Assembly (NCBI GenBank): GCA_002104905.1
Contig: MCFE01000348.1
Span: 25,434-89,433 of the forward strand
Length of the DNA: 64,000 nt
DNA from: Basidiobolus meristosporus CBS 931.73
Lineage: Eukaryota > Basidiobolomycota > Basidiobolomycetes > Basidiobolales > Basidiobolaceae
Direction of reading: 5' to 3'
Shown: piece after piece, positions 10,500 to 21,528 of the stretch
Position numbering within the stretch: the first letter of the stretch is position 1
Layout: each line of letters starts with the position of its first letter
Program-made: the position numbers and the translations under genes
The notes under the pieces: model-generated
The model's database searches: none
Seen by the model: only the letters and a program-made list of their open reading frames with translations
Told to the model about the DNA's origin: nothing

Positions 10500-13400
10500 G
10501 ATAATTGTTCAATCACACTTTGGTTTCAGTGATGATTGGTGGATCATTATGAAACGGTTTCAGATGGGCTGGCGCTACGTTGCTGATTGTCTTGTTGTTC
10601 AGGGTAATGGTGTACTTTGGCCCGTGGTCCAAGCTAGTGACAGTGCAAGGGCCAATCCATCAGGGTGTAAATTGTGGGCAAAACTTGAGGCCTGCAATGG
10701 TCTGATTGTACCTCACTTTATTGCCTGGTTTCCACTTTGTCCCGTTAGTTTCTCATTTTTGGGTGGAGGGGGAAGGTGCTTGTCAACATTTTCAAATACT
10801 TTTATGTATAGGTGGGCAATACGGTGTATCAACCTTTCTACATAGTTGTTATGTGTTGTCAAGGGGACACCTTCCATTGTCAATCCAGCTTCTTCACGCC
10901 ACTTAGGCCTTCATCTGTACAGAACTTTGTATGGGGAGAAACCTGTTGTTTTATTTGGTATTGTACGCATTGCTAGGAGTGTCAGCGGGAGTAGCTTGGC
11001 CCATGATTGGGGTAGTTCCCAGTGGAGCTTCTCTAGTATGCAGCAACACGTCTGGTTCATCCTCTTGGTTAATCCGTTGGTTGGGGGGTGATACGCAGCC
11101 GTGAAGACCTGTTTCACGCCCATCATTTTGCACAAGTGGGCCACGGTGTTGTTCAGGAAGGAGCCACCATTGTTGGACAGGAGTATCTGAGGATATCCGT
11201 GCCGGCAGATGAAGTGTTCTAGAATGAATTGGGCGGTTGTCTTCTGGTCTTTATTTTGGATGGCTTGGGCTTCTACCCACTTTGAGAAATAATTGGTAGC
11301 AATTATTATGTATTGTTCTCCTTTCTTTGTTTTCATCAAGGGCCAAACAAAGTCAATCCCTACCCAATAGAAGGGTAGGTCAAGCGGTATTGGTGCGGTT
11401 GTCCCTATCTTTTAAATCTTTTGCAGGTGGAGCATCTTTGTAGTGTATTCACAACGTTGGTCATCATTTTTTTCCAATAAAACGTCTTTCTTATCATCTT
11501 GTATGTTGTTAGAGGGTTAGAGTGTCCTAATGACATATGTCTTTCTTGTATGATTTCTTTGCGGGCAGTTATTGGGGGTACCTCAGCTCTGAACTGTCCT
11601 TGGAGGAACCATAATCAGTTTTCTTGTACTTTGTACTGACACCATTTCTTTCAAAAGTCCCTCTTCTGCTTGTTTGTAACAACGTGTTTGGGATACTTCC
11701 CTCCTCTTTTAAAGCAGATTACATCTTTGTAGTCATTGCTGACGCATACTTGGCAAACGGGATAGCAACTGAGGAAGTCTGCATCTTGGTGTTTCTTGCC
11801 AGCGCAATGATTTATTTTGAAGTTGTATTCATGTAGTTGGAGGGCCCAACGTGCTAGTCAACTGGTAAAGTCTTTAGTTTTCATCAGCCAGACCAGTGCA
11901 CTGTGGTCTGTTACTATTGTGAATCGGCAACCATGTATGTATGTGTGGAATTGTTTAATTGAATAAGCAACAGCCAGACATTCTATCTTGGTAACGGGGT
12001 AGTGACATTTGTGTTTGTTTAACAAACAGCTCACGTAACTGATTGGGTGGAATTTGCTGGGTTGGTGGTATTGTCCCAGTACGGCGCCTATACTGGTGAG
12101 ACTTCCATCACAGTTAATAAAAAATCTTGCATCCCAATTGGGAAAACGTAACACTGGCGGTGACGTCAGGGAATGTTTCAGCTGATTGAATGCTCTCTTT
12201 TGAGGCTCCAACCATACAAAACACTGGCCTTTTTGCGTCAATTTGTATAGGGGGGCTGCTATTGTTGCAAAGTTTTTGACAAAGTGGCAATAGTAGCCGG
12301 CTAATTCTAGGAATCCCAACACTGCATTAATATCCTTTGGTGTGGGTGTATCTTGAACGGCTTTCAGGAGTGAAGTAGATGGGAATATTCCATCTGCCAG
12401 AATCTTGTGGCCCAGGAACAACAATTTTGTATTCAGGAAATGGCACTTCTTGGGATGTAGTTTGAGTTGGTTCTCAAGGAGGGCTGTCAGGATATGTTGC
12501 ACATTGTGTATATGTTCTTCTACATTGGAATATATTGTGATGCTGTCCAGATACACTAGAGCGCATTCCCATTGTAGATTTCCAAGCACCTTGTTGATCA
12601 TCCTTTGGAATGTAGCGGGGGCATTGCACAAGCCAAAGGGTAGTTGGTTCCATTTGTATAATCCAAACAATGTTACAAAAGTGGTTTTGGGTTGATCTTC
12701 CAGGGCTACTTCTACTTGCCAATACCTGGAGATTAAGTCAAGAGAGCTAAAATATTTAGCTCCTATTAATCTGTCCAACAGGTTGTCTATTTGCGGTAGT
12801 GGATACACGTCCTTCCGGGTGACGGCGTTCAATTTTTGGTAGTTGATGCAAAAGCGTTGCTTTCCATCTTTCTTTGGGACTATCACTACAGGGGAGGCCC
12901 ATGGAGACTGGCTCTCTGTAATGATATTGTCTTTCAATCAAGTTTCAATTGTCTCTTTGATATAGTCTGTGTCAATTTTCAAGTTCCTATAGGCTTTTTG
13001 CTTGATGGGGTATTTGTTGGTGAGGTGGATTTGGTGATATACCCCAGGTATATGACTAATTACTTGGTTCTTGGAGAATACTTGGGCAAGCGGGTGTATT
13101 CCTTCTAGGAACTTGTCTTGTAACGCAGGCGGTAGACCAGGGTCCACATCTAGTTTGGGGAGTTCTTCTTCTGGTTCCTTGTTTGTAGGTGGTCCTTGGT
13201 TGTTTCCGTCAACTTCCTCTAGGTTCAACAATGCTACTCCTCTAGGCAATGTCATCATGTGTTGCCCATTGTTGACCACTAAGCACTTCAGACTTTGCGT
13301 TTCAAATTTTGGTGGTACCCATACTTTAGGGATCAAGATTCCTTCCAGTTGCTTGGATGCCTTTGCTGCGGTTATCATTCTTCCGCTTGTCAAATAAGCT

Positions 13401-14173
13401 TTTGGTGTCTCTAATGAGATCACTGTCTCACTGGCGGGTGGTATTTTTATCACCTTTTGAGTGATGATTGGAGACTGTGACGGTTTCACTTCTTCAATCA
13501 TCACACTGTTGCTACATGCCTTGCTCTCATTGGTGATATGAATCAGTGGGATACTCTTGGTATCCCACCTGAGTTCAGATGCACCGTAAAGTATATCCAT
13601 CTTATGTTGGATAAACCAACTCTTGCCAATGAGTAAGTTGTTGGCAGCAACAGGTAGAACCATGACATCTTGGTGTATTATCAAGTTGCCTAACTGGATG
13701 GGGCAATTAGGCACCACACCTACTGTTGTGTCCAGTTGGTCATTTGCTAGCTGTACTTGAATGGTGTTGTTGGGGACTATGTCTAATTTTAGACGTTTTG
13801 CTAATGACTCTGACATGATCAACATAGAGGATCCTGTGTTGATAAGGGCAAGAATCTCTTTATTCTCTATACGTAACTTTACATATGTACCTTTATTTGG
13901 TTTTTGCAGGACCGTCTGTTTGACCTGAAGGGTCATTATCTCCTTCAATCCCTCTGTCAGTTCCTTGACTAGAGCCAGGGCAAGTCCCAGTAAATTGGTT
14001 ATTGGAAGGGTTGCCTTGGTTTGCTCTAGTACCTTCATTATGGGGAATAGGCCATGGGAAGACGTGCTAGCGTTCTTTGTTTGTTTTAACACTTCTTCCC
14101 AAGGCTCATTCCGCACTTCAACTGTCCTGACCAGAGGGCTTAGATTGACTGAGTTCCGTTGGCCTCCTGGCAA
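10500..14173 (-). pseudogene. Ty3/gypsy pol polyprotein (protease, RT, RNase H, integrase), decayed
   Basis: Domains in order on the minus strand: aspartic protease near 13830 with LINTGSS where the catalytic DTGS is expected; reverse transcriptase at 12937-12200 with SPWASPVVIVPKKDG, LPFGLCNAPATFQ and YLDS in place of YLDD; RNase H to 11858 with KIECLAV and TDHSALVWL; a zinc-binding HHCC block near 11450 (RHMSLGHSN...CSTCKR); integrase core 11339-10911 with ATNYFSKW and LLSNNGGSF where D is normal at both N positions; and a GPY/F-like tail to about 10500 with KWKPGNKV. No chromodomain is seen. Protease and RT are in one frame separated by a single stop at 12938-12940. Key acidic residues are lost, so the polyprotein is inactive. 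Confidence 0.9.
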
Positions 14174-14202
14174 GGGACTCTGTCTTTTGATGCCTTCTTC
14201 TC

Positions 14203-15012
14203 TTAGGTGTCCGGTACGGCTTCTTGTCCGTACCGTTTTTCACATTTGTGAGCCCGGTGACCTATTTCTCCACTCACATAACACAGATACTGTTGTTGCA
14301 GTTGTTCCATCTGTTGGGTCAGGGCTTGTACCTGGGTCTTCAAATCTACAACAGCTTCCCAGAGTTTATCACTTTCTTTGGGGACTTCTTGGACATTGTT
14401 GATCAAGAGTTCTTGGACCTTTTGCCATAATTCTACTAACTCACAGTCTTTTGGGGAGGCAATTTTTCCTTTCTTACGGGGGATCCCTGTCCTTTGATCA
14501 TTTGTATCACTATAGGGTAGCCCCCATAGCAAGATGACCCCTCGCACTTGTTCAACCAGCTCTTGCAGCATTTTACATCCCTGTTGTTCTTTGGATGCCC
14601 TACGTCTTATTTTGTCGTCTAAGCCCATGATGTAATACCTCATGAGCTGTTGTTTGGCAATTTTGTCTTTTGGGAGACATTGAACTTGTTGGAGGAACAG
14701 TTCAGTGTAGGCTTCATAGCTCTCACTGCTTTTCTTCCGTGAGGACAGTAGAAGGGCTTTGTAGTGGTACCCTTTGGCATATAGAAAGTGTGTCTTGTAG
14801 GCTTCTTCTAGTGCATCCCAGTCATCTTTAACTGCATCTTCCAACCCATAATGCCATTGCCATGCTGACCCTTCCATATGTCTTGCAAACTCCCTTACTT
14901 TCTTATTGTTGTCCCATCCTGCATCAACCGCAACTCTCTCAAACTTATCAAACCATTCAAGGGCTTTCTCTCTCTTTCCTTTGTATGTTTTTAGTTTGAT
15001 TGTAGTAGTCAT
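14203..15012 (-). CDS. Ty3/gypsy gag
   Basis: A 269-residue open frame begins with ATG at 15012, about 40 bases after the 5' LTR. It has the retrotransposon-gag capsid pattern: LEWFDKFERVA, then W.Y..LEDAVKDDWDALEEAYKTHF, then ESYEAYTELFLQQV. A coiled-coil follows (QVQALTQQMEQLQQQY), and a single nucleic-acid-binding zinc knuckle CYVSGEIGHRAHKC lies near the C-terminus. The second Cys of the knuckle (C-x2-C-x4-H-x4-C) is replaced by Ser, so the finger is probably non-functional. The frame is otherwise intact, unlike pol. A short gap with stops separates it from pol, whose frame starts at 14173. Confidence 0.88.
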   Translation of the reverse strand: MTTTIKLKTYKGKREKALEWFDKFERVAVDAGWDNNKKVREFARHMEGSAWQWHYGLEDAVKDDWDALEEAYKTHFLYAKGYHYKALLLSSRKKSSESYEAYTELFLQQVQCLPKDKIAKQQLMRYYIMGLDDKIRRRASKEQQGCKMLQELVEQVRGVILLWGLPYSDTNDQRTGIPRKKGKIASPKDCELVELWQKVQELLINNVQEVPKESDKLWEAVVDLKTQVQALTQQMEQLQQQYLCYVSGEIGHRAHKCEKRYGQEAVPDT

Positions 15013-15034
15013 TACCTCACTTGTGCTTATTTCA

Positions 15035-15049
15035 GCAGAGACGACACCA
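15035..15049 (-). other. candidate primer-binding site of the Ty3 element
   Basis: Four bases inside the 5' LTR the coding strand reads TGGTGTCGTCTCTGC, beginning with the TGG expected to pair with the CCA end of a tRNA primer. I cannot say which tRNA it matches without the host tRNA set. Confidence 0.55.
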
Positions 15050-15053
15050 AATA

Positions 15054-15427
15054 TGTGGGTTATTACTGACTATACTTGGTGAGTGGGAGAGCTTGTAAGT
15101 CAAGTCAGTACCACTTGGTTCAGAATAGCTTCCAATAGGAGGTAGTAAGGTAATAAAGACTTGTGTTTATTTTGTCCCAAATCTTCTTGTTCTCTTGCTT
15201 GGTTCAATTGGGTAGATATATATCACTTGGGGGCTTAGATAATAGACAATGTGTTATAAAATAGGGGTGTGAACACCTTCCTATTATGGTAAGTGTTCTA
15301 ACTAGATAAGGGCAGGAATAGGAGAGAGGGCGCATGGGGGAATCATAGGGAGGATACTGAGGGACTTTGGGTAGGACTCTGGGGAAAACTCTTGGGCAAA
15401 GAGTGGTTACTGCATTTAGTACTCACA
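15054..15427 (-). repeat. 5' LTR of the Ty3/gypsy element (374 bp)
   Basis: Same length and same TGTGGG..CTCACA ends as the copy at 8795-9168. The first host bases after it, CCAAG at 15428-15432, repeat the CCAGG before the other LTR. Comparison with Harbinger copy A (around 3580-3545) shows the uninterrupted target reads ACACCAAGTACTG there. Confidence 0.92.
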
Positions 15428-16255
15428 CCAAGTACTGTGGACCATCTACACCAATCTACTCAAGGGGATCCCTTGTTAAGCTTCTCTGCTACTACAAGAA
15501 CTATTGCCCTGCAAGGTGTCATCCCACCATCTATGGCAACAAAAGTCCTAGAAGCTTTCATTCCCTGCTGACAGCAATGGAGAACCACCTTGCAGAGGGT
15601 ATGAATGACTTAGAGCAGGCTTGGAGTACTACGCTCAGAAGCTCCAATAGACTTCCATATCCCAGAGTGTTCAGCAACAGGTTCCACACAAGGAGTATTT
15701 TGGATACCTTCCCAGTCAGAATTAACAGACCTTGTGGAGGGCAGAGGCATGTTTATTCTGGCAAATACAAGGCACACTGTGTGAAGTTTCAAGCACTGTC
15801 TAACATAGAGGGTAACATCATCTGTTTAGTGTGCTATTTGCTGGAAGTAGGTACAACAAAGCACTCTGGGTAGAGAATTATTCAGAATCCAGTAGAGGGG
15901 AGAAATGTATGACAGACTTGGCATATACAGAAAAGGATTGTCAGAGATTAGCATGTAGTACAGCTTATAGGAAGCCAAGGAATGGTATGCTTAGCAGGAA
16001 GCTGAAGCTCTACAATGAGATATTTAATCATCTCAGAGTGGGGTTGGAGCATACATTTGGATATCTAAAGAGATTCATCATATTGTCAGGTAAATACAGA
16101 GGAAAGTCATATATAGGAGAAAACAGCTGAATAGGTAAAATAGTTAAGATACTTATCAATGCACAGTATGTTCATGCAAGAAGACATCCACTGAGAGAAA
16201 TGTGTCTGGAGCATTATGAAGAGTAAATAAAGCAAGGAAAGCACTACTCTGAGCA
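15428..16255 (+). pseudogene. Harbinger-like DDE transposase (broken), copy B
   Basis: Plus-strand coding resumes after the Ty3 insertion with TKYCGPSTPIYSRGSLVKLL and continues through DTFPVRINRPCGGQRH, YSGKYKAHCVKFQALSNIEG and, after a frame break near 15850, LAYTEKDCQRLA and NEIFNHLRVGLEHTFGYLKR. These are the DDE blocks of the HARBI1/DDE_Tnp_4 family. The first codons lie on the other side of the Ty3 element. A stop follows at about 16128 in the segment where copy A still reads through. The protein is not functional but is better preserved in its first half than copy A. Confidence 0.75.
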
Positions 16256-16280
16256 ACATAAGTAAGATTGAGTAAAACTA

Positions 16281-16900
16281 CTAGTAACTATATCCCACCA
16301 CTGGCATTATGGCAGAAATTATGGTGCCAGATGGTGCCATAGAGTGCCAGAACAATCTGGCACTATAAACAGGCTGGCACTTTGTGGAACTATCCAACAG
16401 AAGCAGTCTAGTCTCTGGATCATATGTTGCCAGCCGCATGACAGTTGTCCACTTGTACCATTTACATGGTAAGTTGCATCCTGGTATGATCTTGGCAAGA
16501 AGTAGTAATGAATCCTCAATGCCCCCATTACTGATATTAATGGAAGCATGCCACTTCTCCAGCCACAACATTATATTATTCACCAGTTGATGGACTGCTG
16601 GGCTCACTTGGCTCCATAAAGTATCCTTAGCATTTGCTTCAATGGGTGTTGTCTCATTGCATATAGGGATTTGACCACACTCATATTTGGTACTGTTGTT
16701 AGGGGAGATAGGCTCAAAATCCATAAGTGAACCTTTTTGTCAGAGCTTACACTCTGCATGCCATACTCAGAAGACTGAGATGTGCCCAAAGGCATCATAA
16801 ACTCACCTGACTCAGTTTGTGCAAGGTGGCAAAGATGGCCAGGAGCTAATATAGAAGTATCAACTGGCTGGCAAGATAATGTTGGTTCAGTGGTGACCAA
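16281..16900 (-). pseudogene. unrecognised decayed coding region, divergent from 17281
   Basis: Minus-strand frames at 16900-16604 and 16724-16281 overlap and together encode a plausible but broken protein; the part beyond 16408 lies outside Harbinger copy B. A preserved piece reads SPAVHQLVNNIMLWLEKW. It is divergent to the plus-strand frame starting at 17281, so the two may be the paired genes of one transposon. I do not recognise either protein. Confidence 0.35.
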
Positions 16901-17280
16901 TGAATGGTCAAGTATGACTTGGGTGGCAAAACACTGGCCATGATCCTTGTAATACCTCCTATGTGGTCTGCCTGCTACATGGCTCAGAGGCTTGCCACAA
17001 TAGCCACATGGTCTTTTTTCTCTTCTCTTACTGCATCAAGTCAAAGTAGTCTTGTCCATGGGGCAACCAGTTTGACCTTCAACAATGTAACACTATTATA
17101 TCACTTTTTGGTCAATACTCATGTGAACTTAAGAAAGTCTTGTATTTGAGACATTGCACCTACATGGATGTAAGATTCATTGCTGACATGCCATAGTAAG
17201 CATTTAAATAAAGTTGTGGCACCACATACACACATATATGTAACACTATTTCCCCTTTGGTTTGACTCATTTCAATATAT

Positions 17281-18156
17281 ATGCCGCCAAAAAGTAAAGC
17301 AAAGTCATCTGGTTCCCAACCAAACACCACCACTGATGGCAACAGAACAACAGCTGCACAACAGCCTGCTTGGACATTCAGTGCAACAAGTGGGGCTACA
17401 TCCAAAAAAGGCCCTGTGGACAGTGTGAGCATTGAAGGTAATAATATGGACTCCTCAGGCTCTCAGTCAAGTAGGCAATTGAGAACCTTGGTGCAGCCAC
17501 AAGCTGACAGTTATGCTCAGGCAAATAAGAATGTTGCAAATGCAGTACCCTCAGTTGCAGACCAGCAAGTGGCCATGATAACATCACCACCACCCAAATT
17601 AGCAAGTATGTTGTCTGCTCATGCCAAAGCATTAATGAAGCCATTCGGTGCAGTGGCTGATATGATAGATGTAATGACCCAGAGAAATCAGGAAATAGTC
17701 CAGAAACAGGATAAGTAGATAATAAGTGTAGAGCAGTCAATCTCTCAGGTAGAGAAAGCAGTAACTTTGCAGCAAAGAAGGAATTCAAGTAGCTCAATAC
17801 CACAGCCAAGAATTGAGCCATGTCCCAATGTAACAGCAGAGGAACACCATACAGTCTTTGAAGCACAACAACAGTGCCCAAAGATAAAGCCCACAAAAAA
17901 ATCTATCACAGTGTGGGAGGTAGACAATGTGGTGATTATACCCAAGCCTAAAAATCAAGAGACATTGAAGATGCATAAAGCCATTGAGTGCAATAATGAA
18001 GAGTGGACTAATATACAGGAGGCTGTCAGAAGTCAAGAATGCCATCACCTTAAGGCCAGCATACCATGGGACCATCAGGAACTTAAGGCCCAGCAGAATG
18101 CGCTTGACTTGTTCCATGAGCATTATCCTGGATTCAAATGGGCAAATGGTTTTTAG
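17281..18156 (+). pseudogene. unknown basic, Ser/Gln-rich protein with one in-frame stop
   Basis: A single plus-strand frame of about 290 codons starts at ATG 17281 (MPPKSKAKSSGSQPN) and is interrupted only by TAG at 17716-17718; the frame then continues to 18156. The first 100 residues are low-complexity and basic, as in nucleic-acid-binding proteins, and a helical segment near the stop reads AKALMKPFGAVADMIDVMTQRNQ. The second half ends with LDLFHEHYPGFKWANGF. It could be the gag-like or accessory protein of an unrecognised mobile element. No catalytic motif is seen. An AATAAA lies at 19335, near the presumed end of the unit. Confidence 0.45.
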
Positions 18157-18351
18157 GCCAGTATTGGTATACTAAGAAAGTATCTTAAGAATAGCAGAAA
18201 CTATCAAAGGCAGAAGAATAAGGGTGCCATGGCTAAAAACTAGTGGCCTCCTCAAGCGCTTGTTACAAGCAAGGCCAAAAGCTCCAGACAAGCATCAAAG
18301 AGATGTCTGGTAGCTGGAAGAGTTCCAATGAGGGACATGCAGGCAGACATG

Positions 18352-18740
18352 GATGCACCAGTGCAACATTTATCAAGGAAAAAGTGTAGTACCACTCAAG
18401 AAGCACTTAGTCAAAGTAGCAGTGAAAGACCTGGCAGTTATAAAAACCAGCTGCTTTTACAGGAGCCCATCACAACTATGGCTCAGAGCTCAAAATAAGC
18501 AGAAAAGAAACAACAGGTTGCCAGTATTGGACAAGCAGGCCAAAACAGATGCATCAGAGCAGAATTTATCCTGGAGAAAATGTAGTTCTTTACAAGGAGC
18601 ACTTACACAAAGTAGCAGTGAAAGACCTGGTGGTGACAAAGGAAAAGGGAAAGGGAAAAATGTTTACCCAAGCCTGAGACAAGGAGGCATGCCAAAAAAT
18701 GTGTTCTTGCCAATTGATGCTGCAAGCCAGGAACAGACTG
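18352..18740 (+). repeat. internal duplication, about 196-bp period
   Basis: The segment beginning GATGCACCAGTGCAACATTTATC at 18352 is repeated with changes at 18548 (GATGCATCAGAGCAG...), and both contain AAAGTAGCAGTGAAAGACCTGG. The repeat lies in the decayed coding region that follows 17281-18156 and includes the open frame 18353-18904. It looks like a tandem duplication inside a Ser/Gln-rich coding sequence. Confidence 0.6.
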
Positions 18741-19416
18741 AATCCCTTCATAGGCAAGAAGAGTCACCAACAAGAAAACAGCTGCTTTCACAAGTGTTGG
18801 AAGCGCAGCCAGTTGAGCTACATTCCAGCAAGGTAGATGAGTTTGCTAAAAAAAAGGCAATTTATCTGCCACAGCCTCCACATCCTCCACTGTTGACAGA
18901 GTGAAGATCCCACTGACAGACAAGGCTACAACATGAAGAGCTCAAAAGACTGTCACAATGCTTTCATTGAAATTTTGGAACATTAATAGGCACACCAAGA
19001 GGTTGTAGAACTTCTTCAAGAGCAGTGCTCAAGAAAGCACACTTGAATATTCCAATAATATATTGCAAAGACTGGCAGATGAGGAGCTAGACCTTGCAGT
19101 GCTGGCTGAAGACCATGATGTGTGGGAACCAGTGAACAAACAGTGGCATAAAGCTGTTGGGTTCCTGCCAAAGTTGTGGAACCAGAGTGTTACAGCAGAA
19201 ATACTTATTGAGTGATGGATTTTAGTGGGGTTTCTTGTTGAGTGTGGAGTTGGGCTTAATGTTAGTGTAGGGTATAGAGACTTGTATAGGTCAATACAAT
19301 TGGCAGTTGGGATACAACTGAAGCTTCAATGGAAATAAATCAATTTGTACGCATGAAAAGTAAGAGAAATGGTTGTGTCAGGAAGTAAGGAGTGTGAAAA
19401 GAGGCAATAGCCAATA

Positions 19417-20148
19417 GACTTGTTCCATTGGATAGTGCCACATTGAGCCATGAGTGCCAAATGATGCCATAGTGTGCCAGAGAGGCCAAATGAGCCTCTA
19501 CCTGGCCACGGAGTGTGAGACATAGCTCCACATCTTCATGCAAAGCAGCCCTTGTGTTTCACCCATTGTGTTGGAGAAAATCCATTTTTTGACCGTTTTT
19601 TTTGGATCAAGGTTGTGCAGGATGTGTTAGACCACAAGCAGATTGAAGATATGCATCTGGTACTCAATACCCATGGCACTCTGAATCTAGCTCCTGTAGC
19701 TTGTATCATGTCACAAAAATGAATGGCACTATCTTGGTCCACTGGTACTATCTGGCACTGTAAGTGCTTTGTATAGATCTTACTTTAGGGCTAATATTTA
19801 AATATAGTGCCAGATAGTACCAGTGGACCAAGATAGTGCCATTCATTTTTGTGACATGATACAAGCTACAGGAGCTAGATTCAGAGTGCCATGGGTATTG
19901 AGTACCAGATGCATAGCTTCAGTTCTCCTGTGCTCTTACACATCCTGAGCTACATTAATCCACAAAAAAAGGTCAAAAAATTGATTTTCTTTTGCGCAAT
20001 GGGTGAAACACAGGGGCTGCTTTGCATGAAGATGCGGAGCTATGTCTCACACTCTATGGCCAGGTAGAGGCTCATTTGGCCTCTCTGGCACACTATGGCA
20101 TCATTTGGCACTTGTGGCTCAATGTGGCACTATCCAACAGAACAAGTC
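19417..20148. mobile_element. fold-back MITE 2 (732 bp)
   Basis: Same structure, ends and length as the element at 859-1590: TA flanks, GACTTGTTCCATTGGATAGT at the left, the near complement at the right, arms of about 345 bp around a short loop near 19760-19805. Arms are highly similar to each other and to those of MITE 1. Confidence 0.85.
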
Positions 20149-20619
20149 TAATCAATGGGCACAAACATAGGAGGTGATAGAGTGTCCAGGATCAGAAAGC
20201 TAGCAATTTGACAGGGAACCAACCAAAAGTCACTTATACATTTTTGTGATTAAAAATTTGGCTAAGCTTTTTGTGAAATCTGGAGTCCAATTATTTTCAA
20301 CAGTCTCTGGACAGTGTCCTGACAGGATCAGTACCTCTTAGTCATGGGACTTTAACTTTGTGACAGCCTATTGATGGGATCATCTCAATAATTTTTCATA
20401 GGGCTCATTTATGTGCTGTAATAGCAAAAAGCAAAATAAAGAAATAAGTGTAACAGTTGTTTTGAGATATTGTTGTAATGGAATAATATTTGTTACCACA
20501 TACTCTATAAAATGGTGTATAATTTGGCTTGTATACAGGAAAAAGCCATATACTTATGTGTAGCTGTTCAAATAGAGGTTGGTTGCTTGTTGTGTCTAAC
20601 CAACCATGCAATGCTGTAA
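20149..20619. other. AT-rich stretch, no gene seen
   Basis: No open frame with coding character and no recognisable repeat end; base composition is that of the surrounding transposon debris. Confidence 0.4.
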
Positions 20620-21500
20620 CTGATTACCCATGCATTGTGGCTGCTTGGCTTCTTAATGCTAACAGTAAAGGTGTCTGCATGTGTATATCAGTCCTTTGAA
20701 ATCTCCAACTACTTTGGCTGACCTCATTTGCTAACACATCACATCTGTGGCTGACCTGAAGATAATATTCTTGAAGAGATTGGAATTTGGTATTTTTAGC
20801 AATATGACTTGACTTCCTATTTCCCTGCACATCTGACCTATAGAAAACTACCAAGAAGTGAGTCATAATCTAACATTCTCCACACACCAAGCAAGATGGA
20901 GTGAAGAATGGATACAGTTGAGGCATGGATCTATGCCTTAGGCTTTATGCACCTATTATAGCCACTCAAATTCCAACACAAACTCCTGGTATAAATGCAG
21001 TGGATGCATCAATTTAGTATTGGTTATCCACTTCTGGATTAATAGCTCTAGAATGTCAACATATGACATCCAATGCTTCTAATGTACTCTGTGTAGAAAT
21101 TTCTTCAGAATGCCTCTTGAATAAGTATACATCTGGTTCATCTAGTCCTTGTATTTGTACTGTTGTATATGGGTATGAATAATGATTAGTGCTTGAGAGA
21201 TATACTTTGTGTTGCAGATGCTCTGTAAAAGCTTGCAAGCTTTTTTAGATGCTTCAGGTATCTTAAAGGGCTCATTTAGCTTGAAATGCCTTTTGATAAC
21301 TTGGTCATTAGTATAAGGATATTGTTCAAAAGCAACTGCATTGCTCCCAGTGGAAAAGCTTGGCTCCAATACATTCCTCCTATCTTGTGTATCTCCAGCT
21401 TTTGAATAATTCCATATTCTGGCCAATTGCTAATAGCTTGTAAGCTTTGATACTGTGTATGCTGGCTTCTGTACATTCTGTCTGTGGGAAGGTGATGCTT
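20620..21500 (-). repeat. decayed coding repeat B, copy 2
   Basis: Direct, diverged copy of 1628-2595; minus-strand peptides such as FKLNEPFKIPE and LQSICNTKYISQA correspond to those in copy 1. It is followed directly by MITE 3, whereas copy 1 is followed by Harbinger copy A, so elements with the same ends have inserted beside both copies. Confidence 0.55.
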
Positions 21501-21528
21501 TTAGTATTGGTGATTGAGAATGTAACTA

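Larger units (their letters stand above)
8795..15427 (-). mobile_element. Ty3/gypsy LTR retrotransposon (6633 bp), full length but decayed
   Basis: Two 374-bp LTRs in the same orientation, each TGTGGG...CTCACA, flank an internal region coded on the minus strand in the order gag, protease, reverse transcriptase, RNase H, integrase, then an extra open frame before the 3' LTR. Target-site duplication is CCAGG at 8790-8794 and CCAAG at 15428-15432, one mismatch in five. The insertion splits the transposase gene of Harbinger copy B; the host sequence joins cleanly across it when compared with copy A. The pol order (integrase after RNase H) assigns it to Ty3/gypsy. Catalytic residues are mutated, so it is not autonomous. 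Confidence 0.92.
6359..16408. mobile_element. Harbinger-like transposon, copy B, interrupted by a Ty3 element
   Basis: The copy starts after TA at 6357-6358 with GACTTGTTCCATTG and ends before TA at 16409-16410 with the near complement of the terminal motif. Subtracting the Ty3 insertion and its target duplication (8795-15432) leaves about 3412 bp, close to the 3401 bp of copy A, and the gene order is its mirror image. It carries the second gene on the minus strand (about 8390-7100) and the transposase on the plus strand (after 15428). Together with copy A it forms an inverted repeat with 3.4-kb arms. Confidence 0.8.
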
